A stretch of DNA of 5,639 bases from Eubacteriales bacterium (GTDB lineage Bacteria; Bacillota; Clostridia; Peptostreptococcales; Anaerovoracaceae). Within the stretch, counting starts at the first letter, position 1, and each line of letters starts with the position of its first letter. Made by a program: the position numbers and the translations under genes. The notes under the pieces are model-generated. The model made no database searches. It was not told where the DNA came from and saw only the letters and a program-made list of their open reading frames with translations. The stretch lies in the NCBI GenBank assembly GCA_028702415.1, contig JAQVOT010000080.1:1-5639 (forward strand). Reading direction: 5' to 3'. Shown here piece after piece: positions 1 to 5,639 of this stretch.

Positions 1-2
1 TA

Positions 3-3000
3 GACTGGTGGCAAATGAAGAGAATACTTGAACAATCAATTGATTTTTCTCGTTCAGATAATTTCAAAAAAGAAGATCTTATAGTAAAAATAAAAAAAGC
101 GGCAATTGACAGCATGACTCATGTATTGAGGCTGGAAATTGCTCTTAATTTTGTAATAAGCGCTGAGTCCGCTGAAAGATTCAGAACAAAACTCAATCGT
201 CAGCTCAAGGATATAAGAGATGTTGATCTTTCCCTTGAATATTTTGATGTGAAGGGCAGGGAAATCCCTCAGAGATGTAATAAACCGGAAGCAGAAGCGA
301 CGGATATGAAAAAAGGTGGAAATGATACCCGGAAGGGCGGACGTGAAGGCAGGAGGAAGTATGTGCCGGTAAAGGGAAATCTTATACTTGGGAAGCCTGT
401 TACCGGAGATCCTTTTGCAATGGAAGGCATCGAATCGGAAAGCGGCACTGTTGTAATTGAAGGCGAGCTATTCAGAAAAAACTGCAGAACAATCAGTGAA
501 GACAGCAAGCTTGTGACAATGTATGTGACCGACAAGAAAACAAGTATCTGTGTTAAGTGCTTTGTTGTTAATGATAAATGGAAAGATATCCAGGAGCATC
601 TTCCCGATGGTTCTGCTGTTAGAATAAAGGGAAAGACTCAGTGGGACAGATTTGACAATGCTGTAACGGTGATGGCTGACAGCATCGAAAAAACCGAGAA
701 GAAACTGAGAGAAGATAAATATCCCGAAAAGAGAGTCGAGCTTCACTGTCACACCAAGATGAGCGCCATGGATGGCCTTAACAATACGGCAAACATCGTG
801 AAGACAGCGGAAAAATGGGGGCATAAAGCTGTGGCCATAACAGACCATGGGGTGGTACAGGCTTTTCCTGAGGCATCACATGCCGGGGGAAAAATCAAGA
901 TATTATACGGATTAGAAGGCTATCTGGTAGATGATACCCGTCCGGGCTCGGAGGGTGAAACAATAGATTACCGATCCGGGAGGACCCATCATATTATTAT
1001 TTTTGCCAGAACAAAGGAGGGTCTGAAAAACCTATACAAGCTTGTTTCCCTTTCTCATTTGAAATACTTTTATAAACGGCCAAGAATACCGAGGTCGGTT
1101 CTTGAAGCGAACAGGGAGGGACTTATACTGGGATCGGCCTGTGAAGCAGGAGAGCTTTACCGTGCGATTAGAGACAATAAATCCCATGAAGAAATCGAGA
1201 AAATTGCAGATTTCTATGACTTCCTGGAGATACAGCCTGTTATCAATAACATGTTTATGGTTAGAGAGGGCATGGTTGCAGATGAAGAAGTTCTGAGAGA
1301 TTATAACAGGAAGATCGTTTCCCTTGGGGAGAGAGTGTGCAAGCCTGTATGCGCAACCTGTGATGCTCATTATTTCGAAGAGGAAGATTCCCTTTACAGA
1401 AAGATTCTGATGGCAGGCCAGGGTTATAAGGATGCTGAAAACGGGGAGGGGCTGTATTTCAGAACCACCGACGAAATGATGGAGGAATTCTCCTATCTTG
1501 GAGAGGAGACCGCACACAGGGTGGTAATAGAGAACACCAATCTTATAGCGGATATGATCGAGCCGATGTTGCCTGTACCTGAGGGCAAATTCCCTCCGAG
1601 CATCCCCGGTGCGGAGGATTATTTAAGAAAAGTGTGCAGGGAAAGATCCACGGCCATGTACGGGGATCCTCTGCCACAGGAAATAAAACAAAGACTCGAT
1701 AAAGAACTCAATTCAATAATTGAAAACGGATACGCCGTAATGTATCGTTCAGCGGAGATGCTGGTTCAGAAATCACTTTCAGAGGGTTACCTTGTGGGCT
1801 CTCGTGGATCTGTGGGCTCATCATTTGCGGCAACAATGGCTGGAATTACAGAGGTAAATCCTCTGCCCGCCCATTATCTGTGTCATAAATGCAAGAATAT
1901 TGAATGGGGCAATTCAAATGAATATGACTGCGGTGTGGATATGCCCGACAAGATTTGCCCGGTCTGCGGCACAGCTTATGATAAAGAAGGATTTAACATC
2001 CCATTTGAAACATTTCTTGGATTTGAAGCGAATAAGGAACCGGATATCGATCTTAACTTTGCCGGTGAATATCAGAGCAAGGCACAGAAATATGTCGAGG
2101 ATATTTTCGGACAGGAGAATGTTTTCAAAGCGGGAACCATAGGCACCATACAGGGGAATACCGCTTACGGATATGTTGCAAAGTACTTTGAAGAGAAATC
2201 CAGAGCCGTCAGCAAAGCGGAGATGGACAGACTTACCAGGTGCTGCGAAGGTGTCAGAAGAACCACAGGACAGCATCCTGGTGGCGTGATTATTGTTCCC
2301 AGGGGGCATGAAATATATGAATTCTGTCCTGTTCAGCATCCGGCAAATGATGTGAAGTCGGATGTTATCACGACACATTTTGATTATCATTCCATTGACC
2401 AAAATCTGCTCAAGCTGGATATTCTTGGCCATGATTCACCATCCATGATCAGGCAGCTTCAGGATATGACAGGGGTGGATCCTCTGACAGTTCCGATAAA
2501 AGATAATAAGGTGATGACAATTTTCAACGGCATAGAGGGGCTGGATATTAAGACTCCGAATTATCAGTTCACCCATGGAAGTTTCGGTATTCACGAGTTC
2601 GGAACCCAGTTTGTGAGACAGATGCTGGACGATATCAGGCCTTCAACTATTGAAGAGCTGGTGAGAATATCAGGACTGTCCCACGGAACCGACGTGTGGC
2701 TCGGCAATGCCCGGGACCTGATTGTAAACGGAATTACAACAATGAAGGAAGCCATCGCAACCCGTGATGATATTATGAACTATTTGAGAAAACGCGGTCT
2801 GCCTAATGGAGACGCCTTTTCGATTATGGAAGGGGTAAGAAAAGGCAAAGGCCTTACTGAAGAGCAGGAAGCTCAAATGGTGGAACACGATGTTCCTGAC
2901 TGGTACATAGATTCCTGTAAGAAAATAAAGTACATGTTCCCAAGAGCCCATGCGGTTGCCTACGTTCTAATGTCAATGAGAGAGGCTTTCTACAAGGTAT

Positions 3001-3461
3001 ACTACCCTGCAGAGTTCTATGCGGTTTACTTTACGAGCAAGGTGGCGAACTTTGATGAGAAAGTTATTCTAAAGGGTCAGCAGGCAGTGTGGGACAGAAT
3101 GAAGGAAATAGAGCAGAAGGGAAAGGATGCCTCGAAAAAGGAAGAGGCGGACATTACAGTTCTGCAGGTTGCCTATGAAATGTATGCCAGAGGATATGAA
3201 TTCTCACCTGCAAGGCTGGGAGAATCCGACGCGATGAAATTCAAGGTTAAGGGTGGCAAGGTACTGCTTCCCTTCGTCGCCATCAGCGGCATGGGAGAGG
3301 GGGCAGCAAGCTCCTTTGCGGAGGCTTACATGCAACGACCTTATGAGACCGTAGAAGAAATTATTGATAGAGGTCGTGTGAACAGAACCGCTGTTGAAGA
3401 ATTGAGAGCTCATGGAGTATTGGAGGGATTGCCTGAAACCGCTCAGATAGGTTTCTTCTGA
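3..3461 (+). CDS. polC: DNA polymerase III PolC-type alpha subunit, 5'-partial, lacking the inserted exonuclease domain
   Basis: This is the replicative DNA polymerase of Firmicutes, which extends primers at the replication fork. The frame is open to the left edge, and the residues before the first ATG (position 15; DWWQ) resemble an internal PolC segment (DYW in B. subtilis), so the true start is probably about 100 codons upstream. Numbering from that ATG, I see the end of the N-terminal domain (1-80), a basic Gly-rich linker (about 95-115), an OB fold (about 140-230) and a PHP domain starting near 239. PHP ligand candidates are H244, H246, D277, H278, E301, H325/H326, C376, D450 and H452. 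Zinc cysteines are C623, C626, C648 and C651. The palm carries PDIDLN with D677 and D679, plus D802 in KLDILGHD. A helix-hairpin-helix-like segment lies near 1077-1110, and the protein ends in QIGFF, a likely sliding-clamp peptide. The DEDD exonuclease of about 180 residues, normally inserted after the first PHP half, is absent: VDD (305-307) leads into THHIIIFA (324-331). The family and function are secure; how it proofreads is unknown. Confidence 0.96.
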   Translation, partial: DWWQMKRILEQSIDFSRSDNFKKEDLIVKIKKAAIDSMTHVLRLEIALNFVISAESAERFRTKLNRQLKDIRDVDLSLEYFDVKGREIPQRCNKPEAEATDMKKGGNDTRKGGREGRRKYVPVKGNLILGKPVTGDPFAMEGIESESGTVVIEGELFRKNCRTISEDSKLVTMYVTDKKTSICVKCFVVNDKWKDIQEHLPDGSAVRIKGKTQWDRFDNAVTVMADSIEKTEKKLREDKYPEKRVELHCHTKMSAMDGLNNTANIVKTAEKWGHKAVAITDHGVVQAFPEASHAGGKIKILYGLEGYLVDDTRPGSEGETIDYRSGRTHHIIIFARTKEGLKNLYKLVSLSHLKYFYKRPRIPRSVLEANREGLILGSACEAGELYRAIRDNKSHEEIEKIADFYDFLEIQPVINNMFMVREGMVADEEVLRDYNRKIVSLGERVCKPVCATCDAHYFEEEDSLYRKILMAGQGYKDAENGEGLYFRTTDEMMEEFSYLGEETAHRVVIENTNLIADMIEPMLPVPEGKFPPSIPGAEDYLRKVCRERSTAMYGDPLPQEIKQRLDKELNSIIENGYAVMYRSAEMLVQKSLSEGYLVGSRGSVGSSFAATMAGITEVNPLPAHYLCHKCKNIEWGNSNEYDCGVDMPDKICPVCGTAYDKEGFNIPFETFLGFEANKEPDIDLNFAGEYQSKAQKYVEDIFGQENVFKAGTIGTIQGNTAYGYVAKYFEEKSRAVSKAEMDRLTRCCEGVRRTTGQHPGGVIIVPRGHEIYEFCPVQHPANDVKSDVITTHFDYHSIDQNLLKLDILGHDSPSMIRQLQDMTGVDPLTVPIKDNKVMTIFNGIEGLDIKTPNYQFTHGSFGIHEFGTQFVRQMLDDIRPSTIEELVRISGLSHGTDVWLGNARDLIVNGITTMKEAIATRDDIMNYLRKRGLPNGDAFSIMEGVRKGKGLTEEQEAQMVEHDVPDWYIDSCKKIKYMFPRAHAVAYVLMSMREAFYKVYYPAEFYAVYFTSKVANFDEKVILKGQQAVWDRMKEIEQKGKDASKKEEADITVLQVAYEMYARGYEFSPARLGESDAMKFKVKGGKVLLPFVAISGMGEGAASSFAEAYMQRPYETVEEIIDRGRVNRTAVEELRAHGVLEGLPETAQIGFF

Positions 3462-3466
3462 TATCT

Positions 3467-3500
3467 AAAACCCTTGCATTTGCAAGGGTTTTGTGTTATT
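3467..3500 (+). terminator. Rho-independent terminator after polC
   Basis: An 11-bp perfect inverted repeat (AAAACCCTTGC at 3467-3477 and GCAAGGGTTTT at 3482-3492) closes on a 4-nt loop and is followed by a T-rich run (GTGTTATT). It begins 5 nt after the polC stop codon. The leading A-run and trailing T-run make it look bidirectional, although no gene converges on it here. It should end most polC transcripts and so separate polC from rimP-nusA. Confidence 0.88.
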
Positions 3501-3520
3501 GTAATAGAGGTTATTTATAA
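3491..3520 (+). promoter_or_regulatory. Weak candidate sigma-A promoter for the rimP operon
   Basis: A terminator precedes rimP, so a new promoter is expected in the short gap. The best -10 candidate is TTATAA at 3515-3520, with a poor -35 (TTGTGT, 3 of 6 consensus bases, at 3491-3496) at 18-bp spacing that overlaps the terminator T-run. Initiation would fall near 3527, placing the downstream hairpin at the very 5' end of the mRNA. This is a guess from base matching. The promoter could instead lie inside the polC 3' end, or rimP could depend on terminator readthrough. Confidence 0.25.
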
Positions 3521-3529
3521 GCTTGAGTT

Positions 3530-3560
3530 GGAGTGAGTGCAAAACTCACTCTTATTTTAT
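3530..3560 (+). terminator. Second hairpin with T-rich tail upstream of rimP: terminator or leader attenuator
   Basis: A perfect 8-bp inverted repeat (GAGTGAGT at 3531-3538, ACTCACTC at 3544-3551) surrounds a 5-nt loop (GCAAA), with a possible extra G-U pair at 3530/3552. A T-rich run (TTATTTTAT) follows. The shape is that of a modest intrinsic terminator, but it sits only 10 nt upstream of the rimP Shine-Dalgarno sequence. It may back up the polC terminator, act as an attenuator in the rimP-nusA leader, or protect the mRNA 5' end; the sequence does not decide. Confidence 0.6.
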
Positions 3561-3569
3561 GACATTTAT

Positions 3570-3575
3570 AAGGGA
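3570..3575 (+). promoter_or_regulatory. Ribosome binding site of rimP
   Basis: AAGGGA lies 6 nt before the ATG at 3582 and fixes that codon as the start. An in-frame GTG at 3537 would add 15 residues but falls inside the hairpin and has no such site at normal spacing. Confidence 0.75.
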
Positions 3576-3581
3576 CATGGT

Positions 3582-4082
3582 ATGGCAAAGAAAAAAATAA
3601 CAGACATCGTGTCTGATTTAGCCTCGGATTTTCTTAAGGAGAATGGCTACGAACTGTACAATGTGGAGTTTCTAAAGGAAGGTCGGGACTGGTTTTTGAG
3701 GGTGTATATCGATCTGGCAGAAAGCACCGGCCCGGAGGGTGAACCGGCATATGTTGGAACGGAAGACTGTGAGAAAGTCAGCAGGTTTTTGAGTGAAAAG
3801 CTGGATCAAGAGGATCCCATCGAGCAAAACTACTTCCTGGAAGTCAGTTCTCCGGGCTTGGACAGGCCTCTGGTGAAGCCTGAACACTATGAAAAATATC
3901 TGGGACATGAAGTTGAGATCAAATTGTACAAGGGGATTGATGGCACAAAAAACATCGATGGCACTTTGATCGGATTCGAGCCCCATGAAGATAGTCACCT
4001 TGTAACAATAGAGCAGAACGGAAGAAAATTGCAGTTGAAGCTTGCGGATATCGCAAAGGCAAACCTGGCAGTAATATTTTGA
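3582..4082 (+). CDS. rimP: Ribosome maturation factor RimP
   Basis: RimP (DUF150, YlxS in B. subtilis) is a cytoplasmic factor that binds the immature 30S subunit and assists late assembly, notably around S12. The 166-residue product has the usual family length. The N-terminal alpha/beta domain includes an ELYNVEF...WFLRVYID stretch (about residues 25-50). The family signature YFLEVSSPGLDRPL is near residues 83-96 and leads into the C-terminal SH3-like beta barrel (about 105-166; GHEVEIKLY and later LKLADIAKANL). The start at 3582 is chosen from the Shine-Dalgarno site and the MAKKKITDIV N-terminus. It sits between a terminator and nusA, 36 nt upstream of the latter, as in most bacteria, and is probably co-transcribed with it. 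Codons 2-5 are A-rich with a run of seven A; otherwise nothing is unusual. Confidence 0.95.
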   Translation: MAKKKITDIVSDLASDFLKENGYELYNVEFLKEGRDWFLRVYIDLAESTGPEGEPAYVGTEDCEKVSRFLSEKLDQEDPIEQNYFLEVSSPGLDRPLVKPEHYEKYLGHEVEIKLYKGIDGTKNIDGTLIGFEPHEDSHLVTIEQNGRKLQLKLADIAKANLAVIF

Positions 4083-4104
4083 GATTAAATTGTTTTCTGA
4101 ACAT

Positions 4105-4110
4105 GGAGGA
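4105..4110 (+). promoter_or_regulatory. Ribosome binding site of nusA
   Basis: GGAGGA, the strongest Shine-Dalgarno match in the window, lies 8 nt before the nusA ATG at 4119. The 36-nt gap between rimP and nusA shows no terminator, in line with one transcript. Confidence 0.85.
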
Positions 4111-4118
4111 AAAATATA

Positions 4119-5207
4119 ATGAGTGATTTTATGAATGCAATCAATGATCTGGCTAAAGAAAAAGGCATTCCAAAGCAAACGATCCTGGAGACCATTGAGT
4201 CTGCACTGGTTTCAGCATATAAGAAAAACTACGGAACTTCCGCCAAAGTTAGAGTTGAAATGAATGAAAACACAGGAGATGTTGAAGTTCTCATGCAGAA
4301 GAACGTAGTTGAAGAGGTGGAAGATGAATCCACAGAGATTTCTATTGAAGAGGCACTGGAAATCGATCCAAGATATCAGGTAAATGATGTGGTCGAGTAC
4401 CAGGTTACACCTAAAGACTTCGGCAGGATCGCCGCACAGACTGCCAAGCAGGTAGTTGTTCAGAGACTAAGAGAAGCCGAAAGAGGAATGGTATTTGATA
4501 ACTACATTTCAAGACAGGGGGACCTGGTTACAGGAATCGTTCAGAGAATCAGCAATGATACGATCTTTGTAAGCATTGGAAATACAGAAGGAATTCTTGT
4601 TGCAGGGGAAAGAGCGGCAGGAGAGAGATATAAGGTTAATGACAGAATCAAGGCCTACATAATGGATGTAAGAAAGAGTGCCAAGGGACCACAGATTTTT
4701 CTTTCAAGGACTCATCCGGGATTTATCGAAAGACTCTTCGAGCTTGAGGTACCCGAAATAGAAGATGGAGATGTTGTAATAAAGAGCATTGCCAGAGAGG
4801 CGGGTTCCAGAACAAAAATTGCGGTTTATGCAGAGGATGAGGATATCGATCCGATTGGTGCATGTGTTGGTCAGAACGGCAGCAGAGTGAGGAATATTGT
4901 TGATGAACTCTGGGGTGAGAAAATCGACATAACAACATGGGATGAAGACCCTGCAGTTCTTATAAGCAATGTATTAAGCCCTGCCAAGGTTGAAGAAGTA
5001 ATGATCGATGAGGAAGAACGTTCTGCTACGGTAATTGTTCCTGATTACCAGCTTTCGCTGGCGATAGGCAAGGAAGGTCAGAATGTGAGACTCGCCGCCA
5101 GACTTTGCGGCTGGAAAATAGATATCAAGAGTCATACTCAGTACTTCGGAGAAGAGGAAGAGTATGATGATGAAGAGTACTATGAGCATGAAGAGCATGA
5201 AGAATAA
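4119..5207 (+). CDS. nusA: Transcription termination/antitermination factor NusA
   Basis: NusA binds RNA polymerase and nascent RNA, and modulates pausing, intrinsic termination and antitermination. The 362-residue protein has the short Firmicutes layout: an RNA-polymerase-binding N-terminal domain (about 1-125, with TILETIESALVSAYKK and the DFGRIAAQTAKQVV helix), an S1 domain (about 134-198, GDLVTGIVQRI...), KH1 (about 200-278) and KH2 (about 280-345). No acidic-repeat AR domains are present, which is normal outside Proteobacteria. The KH1 loop reads GQNG (251-254) rather than the GPKG of B. subtilis; the KH2 loop is GKEG (317-320) within LAIGKEGQNVRLAARL. The last 16 or so residues form an acidic Glu/Asp tail mixed with Tyr and His. 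The start is set by the GGAGGA site. The 3' end overlaps ylxR by 11 nt. In E. coli NusA regulates its own rimP-nusA-infB operon; whether that holds here is unknown. Confidence 0.97.
   Translation: MSDFMNAINDLAKEKGIPKQTILETIESALVSAYKKNYGTSAKVRVEMNENTGDVEVLMQKNVVEEVEDESTEISIEEALEIDPRYQVNDVVEYQVTPKDFGRIAAQTAKQVVVQRLREAERGMVFDNYISRQGDLVTGIVQRISNDTIFVSIGNTEGILVAGERAAGERYKVNDRIKAYIMDVRKSAKGPQIFLSRTHPGFIERLFELEVPEIEDGDVVIKSIAREAGSRTKIAVYAEDEDIDPIGACVGQNGSRVRNIVDELWGEKIDITTWDEDPAVLISNVLSPAKVEEVMIDEEERSATVIVPDYQLSLAIGKEGQNVRLAARLCGWKIDIKSHTQYFGEEEEYDDEEYYEHEEHEE
5197..5207 (+). other. nusA/ylxR stop-start overlap (ATGAAGAATAA)
   Basis: The ylxR ATG lies in the +1 frame 8 nt before the nusA TAA (5205-5207), giving an 11-nt overlap with the sequence ATGAAGAATAA. 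The arrangement suggests translational coupling by termination and reinitiation. The identical sequence is found at the ylxR/ylxQ junction. Confidence 0.75.
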
Positions 5208-5466
5208 AAAGACCCCCATGCGTCGATGTATAGGATGCATGGAATCAAAGGATAAGAATAAGATCATCAGAGTTGCCTGGTATGATGGTAAATTAACTGT
5301 TGACCCAACAGGCAAGGCAAAAGGCAGAGGGGTATATCTTTGCAGAAACGGCGAATGTATGGAAAAAGCAAAGAAGAAAAATGCCATCGCCAGAAGCCTT
5401 GGTGCGGAGATCAGCAAGGATGAGATGGACAGGATTTTTAGGGAGCTGAAATCATATGAAGAATAA
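5197..5466 (+). CDS. ylxR: YlxR/RnpM family RNA-binding protein (DUF448)
   Basis: This small basic protein (89 residues) belongs to the YlxR family encoded between nusA and infB. The B. subtilis member has been reported to bind RNase P RNA and modulate its activity (RnpM). Seen here: the opening PMRRCIGC with a CxxC pair, IIRV, the conserved DPTGKAKGRGVYLC core (about residues 37-50), another Cys in GECMEKAKKK, and a charged C-terminal helix ending EE. The frame has further ATGs upstream at 5164, 5167, 5170, 5182 and 5188 inside the nusA tail. I chose 5197 because MKNKKTPMRRC matches the family's usual N-terminus and gives the usual length, and because the same 11-nt overlap recurs at the next gene. 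No Shine-Dalgarno site is well spaced for 5197 (GAAGAG at 5190-5195 is too close), so coupling to nusA termination is likely. Confidence 0.9.
   Translation: MKNKKTPMRRCIGCMESKDKNKIIRVAWYDGKLTVDPTGKAKGRGVYLCRNGECMEKAKKKNAIARSLGAEISKDEMDRIFRELKSYEE
5440..5445 (+). promoter_or_regulatory. Ribosome binding site of ylxQ
   Basis: AGGGAG within the ylxR coding end lies 10 nt before the ATG at 5456 and supports that start. The spacing is slightly long. Confidence 0.6.
5456..5466 (+). other. ylxR/ylxQ stop-start overlap (ATGAAGAATAA)
   Basis: The ylxQ ATG precedes the ylxR TAA (5464-5466) with the same spacing and the same 11 bases as at the nusA/ylxR junction. In both cases the upstream protein ends in Glu-Glu and the downstream one begins Met-Lys-Asn-Lys. 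Confidence 0.8.
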
Positions 5467-5639
5467 GGTTCTGAGCCTTATGGGTTTTGCGAAGAAATCC
5501 GGGAACCTGGTATCCGGAGTAAACACCTGCACCTTTAATATTGTTCGCGGGAAAGTGAAACTCATGATACTGGCAGAAGATATCTCCGAAGGCAGCGAAA
5601 AGAAAATCATGAAAGAGATAAGAAGGGCGGGTCTTGAAC
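5456..5639 (+). CDS. ylxQ: L7Ae/L30e-family protein YlxQ, 3'-partial
   Basis: Only the first 61 residues are in the window; the gene runs off the right edge. The start MKNKVLSLMGFAKKSGNLVSG matches the N-terminus of YlxQ-type L7Ae proteins, which in general have the pattern LLGLAxKAGKLVSG. The stretch VRGKVKLMILAEDISEGSEKKI (about 30-51) matches the next strand and helix of that fold. Family members bind kink-turn RNA or ribosomal RNA; the precise role of YlxQ is not well known. The gene overlaps ylxR by 11 nt and has a plausible Shine-Dalgarno site at 5440-5445. Its place between ylxR and the expected infB supports the call. The usual glutamate after VSG (VSGEE in relatives) is replaced by VNT, so the early RNA-contacting loop may differ; the truncation prevents further judgement. 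Confidence 0.87.
   Translation, partial: MKNKVLSLMGFAKKSGNLVSGVNTCTFNIVRGKVKLMILAEDISEGSEKKIMKEIRRAGLE

Noticed and set aside
15..17. ATG at 15 as the true polC start
   Set aside because: The frame stays open to the left edge with DWWQ directly before the Met, matching an internal PolC segment, and there is no Shine-Dalgarno site visible. The gene most likely continues upstream.
269..848. Long minus-strand open frames opposite polC (also at 1032-1517, 1914-2432, 2670-2951 and 3204-3413)
   Set aside because: Their products have no recognisable domains, and the + strand codes for conserved polymerase domains through each of them, so they are antisense shadows.
936..986. Frameshift or nonsense mutation hiding the PolC exonuclease in another frame
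   Set aside because: Only about 50 nt separate the two PHP halves, far too few to encode the missing domain in any frame, and the main frame is continuous.
3537..3581. GTG start at 3537 extending RimP by 15 residues
   Set aside because: The GTG lies inside the second hairpin, the added residues do not look like RimP, and the ATG at 3582 has AAGGGA six bases upstream and gives the usual family length.
3672..4178. Minus-strand open frames opposite rimP, nusA and ylxR (including 4723-4938 and 4974-5417)
   Set aside because: Conserved + strand genes explain the same bases; the antisense products show no family features or plausible start signals.
5164..5196. Upstream ATGs (5164 to 5188) as the ylxR start
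   Set aside because: They add a Met/Ser/Lys-rich stretch encoded by the nusA tail and not typical of the family; 5197 gives the usual MKxKKxPMRxC N-terminus. Not fully excluded, because 5197 lacks a well spaced Shine-Dalgarno site.

Overview
The window reads as a conserved housekeeping block from a moderately AT-rich, low-GC Gram-positive bacterium, most likely a member of the Clostridia. This rests on a PolC-type replicative polymerase, a four-Cys/GRGVYLC YlxR, a NusA without C-terminal AR repeats, purine-rich Shine-Dalgarno sites, and the Firmicutes gene order polC-rimP-nusA-ylxR-ylxQ (infB would be expected just downstream). No finer taxonomic placement is supported by the sequence alone. 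All genes lie on the + strand, and no mobile elements, RNA genes or CRISPR arrays were seen.

Layout. Positions 3-3461 hold the 3' part of polC; the reading frame is open to the left edge, so about 100 N-terminal residues are probably outside the window. Positions 3462-3581 are the only sizeable intergenic gap. It holds a strong intrinsic terminator right after polC, a weak promoter candidate, and a second perfect hairpin followed by a T-rich run just before the rimP ribosome binding site. Then come rimP (3582-4082), nusA (4119-5207), ylxR (5197-5466) and the 5' end of a ylxQ/L7Ae-family gene (5456 to the right edge). The last three are joined by two short overlaps.

How the genes work together. 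PolC is the replicative DNA polymerase. RimP matures the 30S subunit, NusA controls transcription pausing, termination and antitermination, and YlxR and YlxQ are small RNA-binding proteins. The second set forms a transcription/translation operon that appears to be insulated from polC by the terminator.

The most notable observation is that this PolC lacks the DEDD 3'-5' proofreading exonuclease that is normally inserted in its PHP domain. The PHP domain runs from its first half to its second half across a linker of about 17 residues, with no frameshift or stop, while the polymerase active site, zinc-binding cysteines and PHP metal ligands all look intact. A second curiosity is that the nusA/ylxR and ylxR/ylxQ junctions use an identical 11-nt stop/start overlap.
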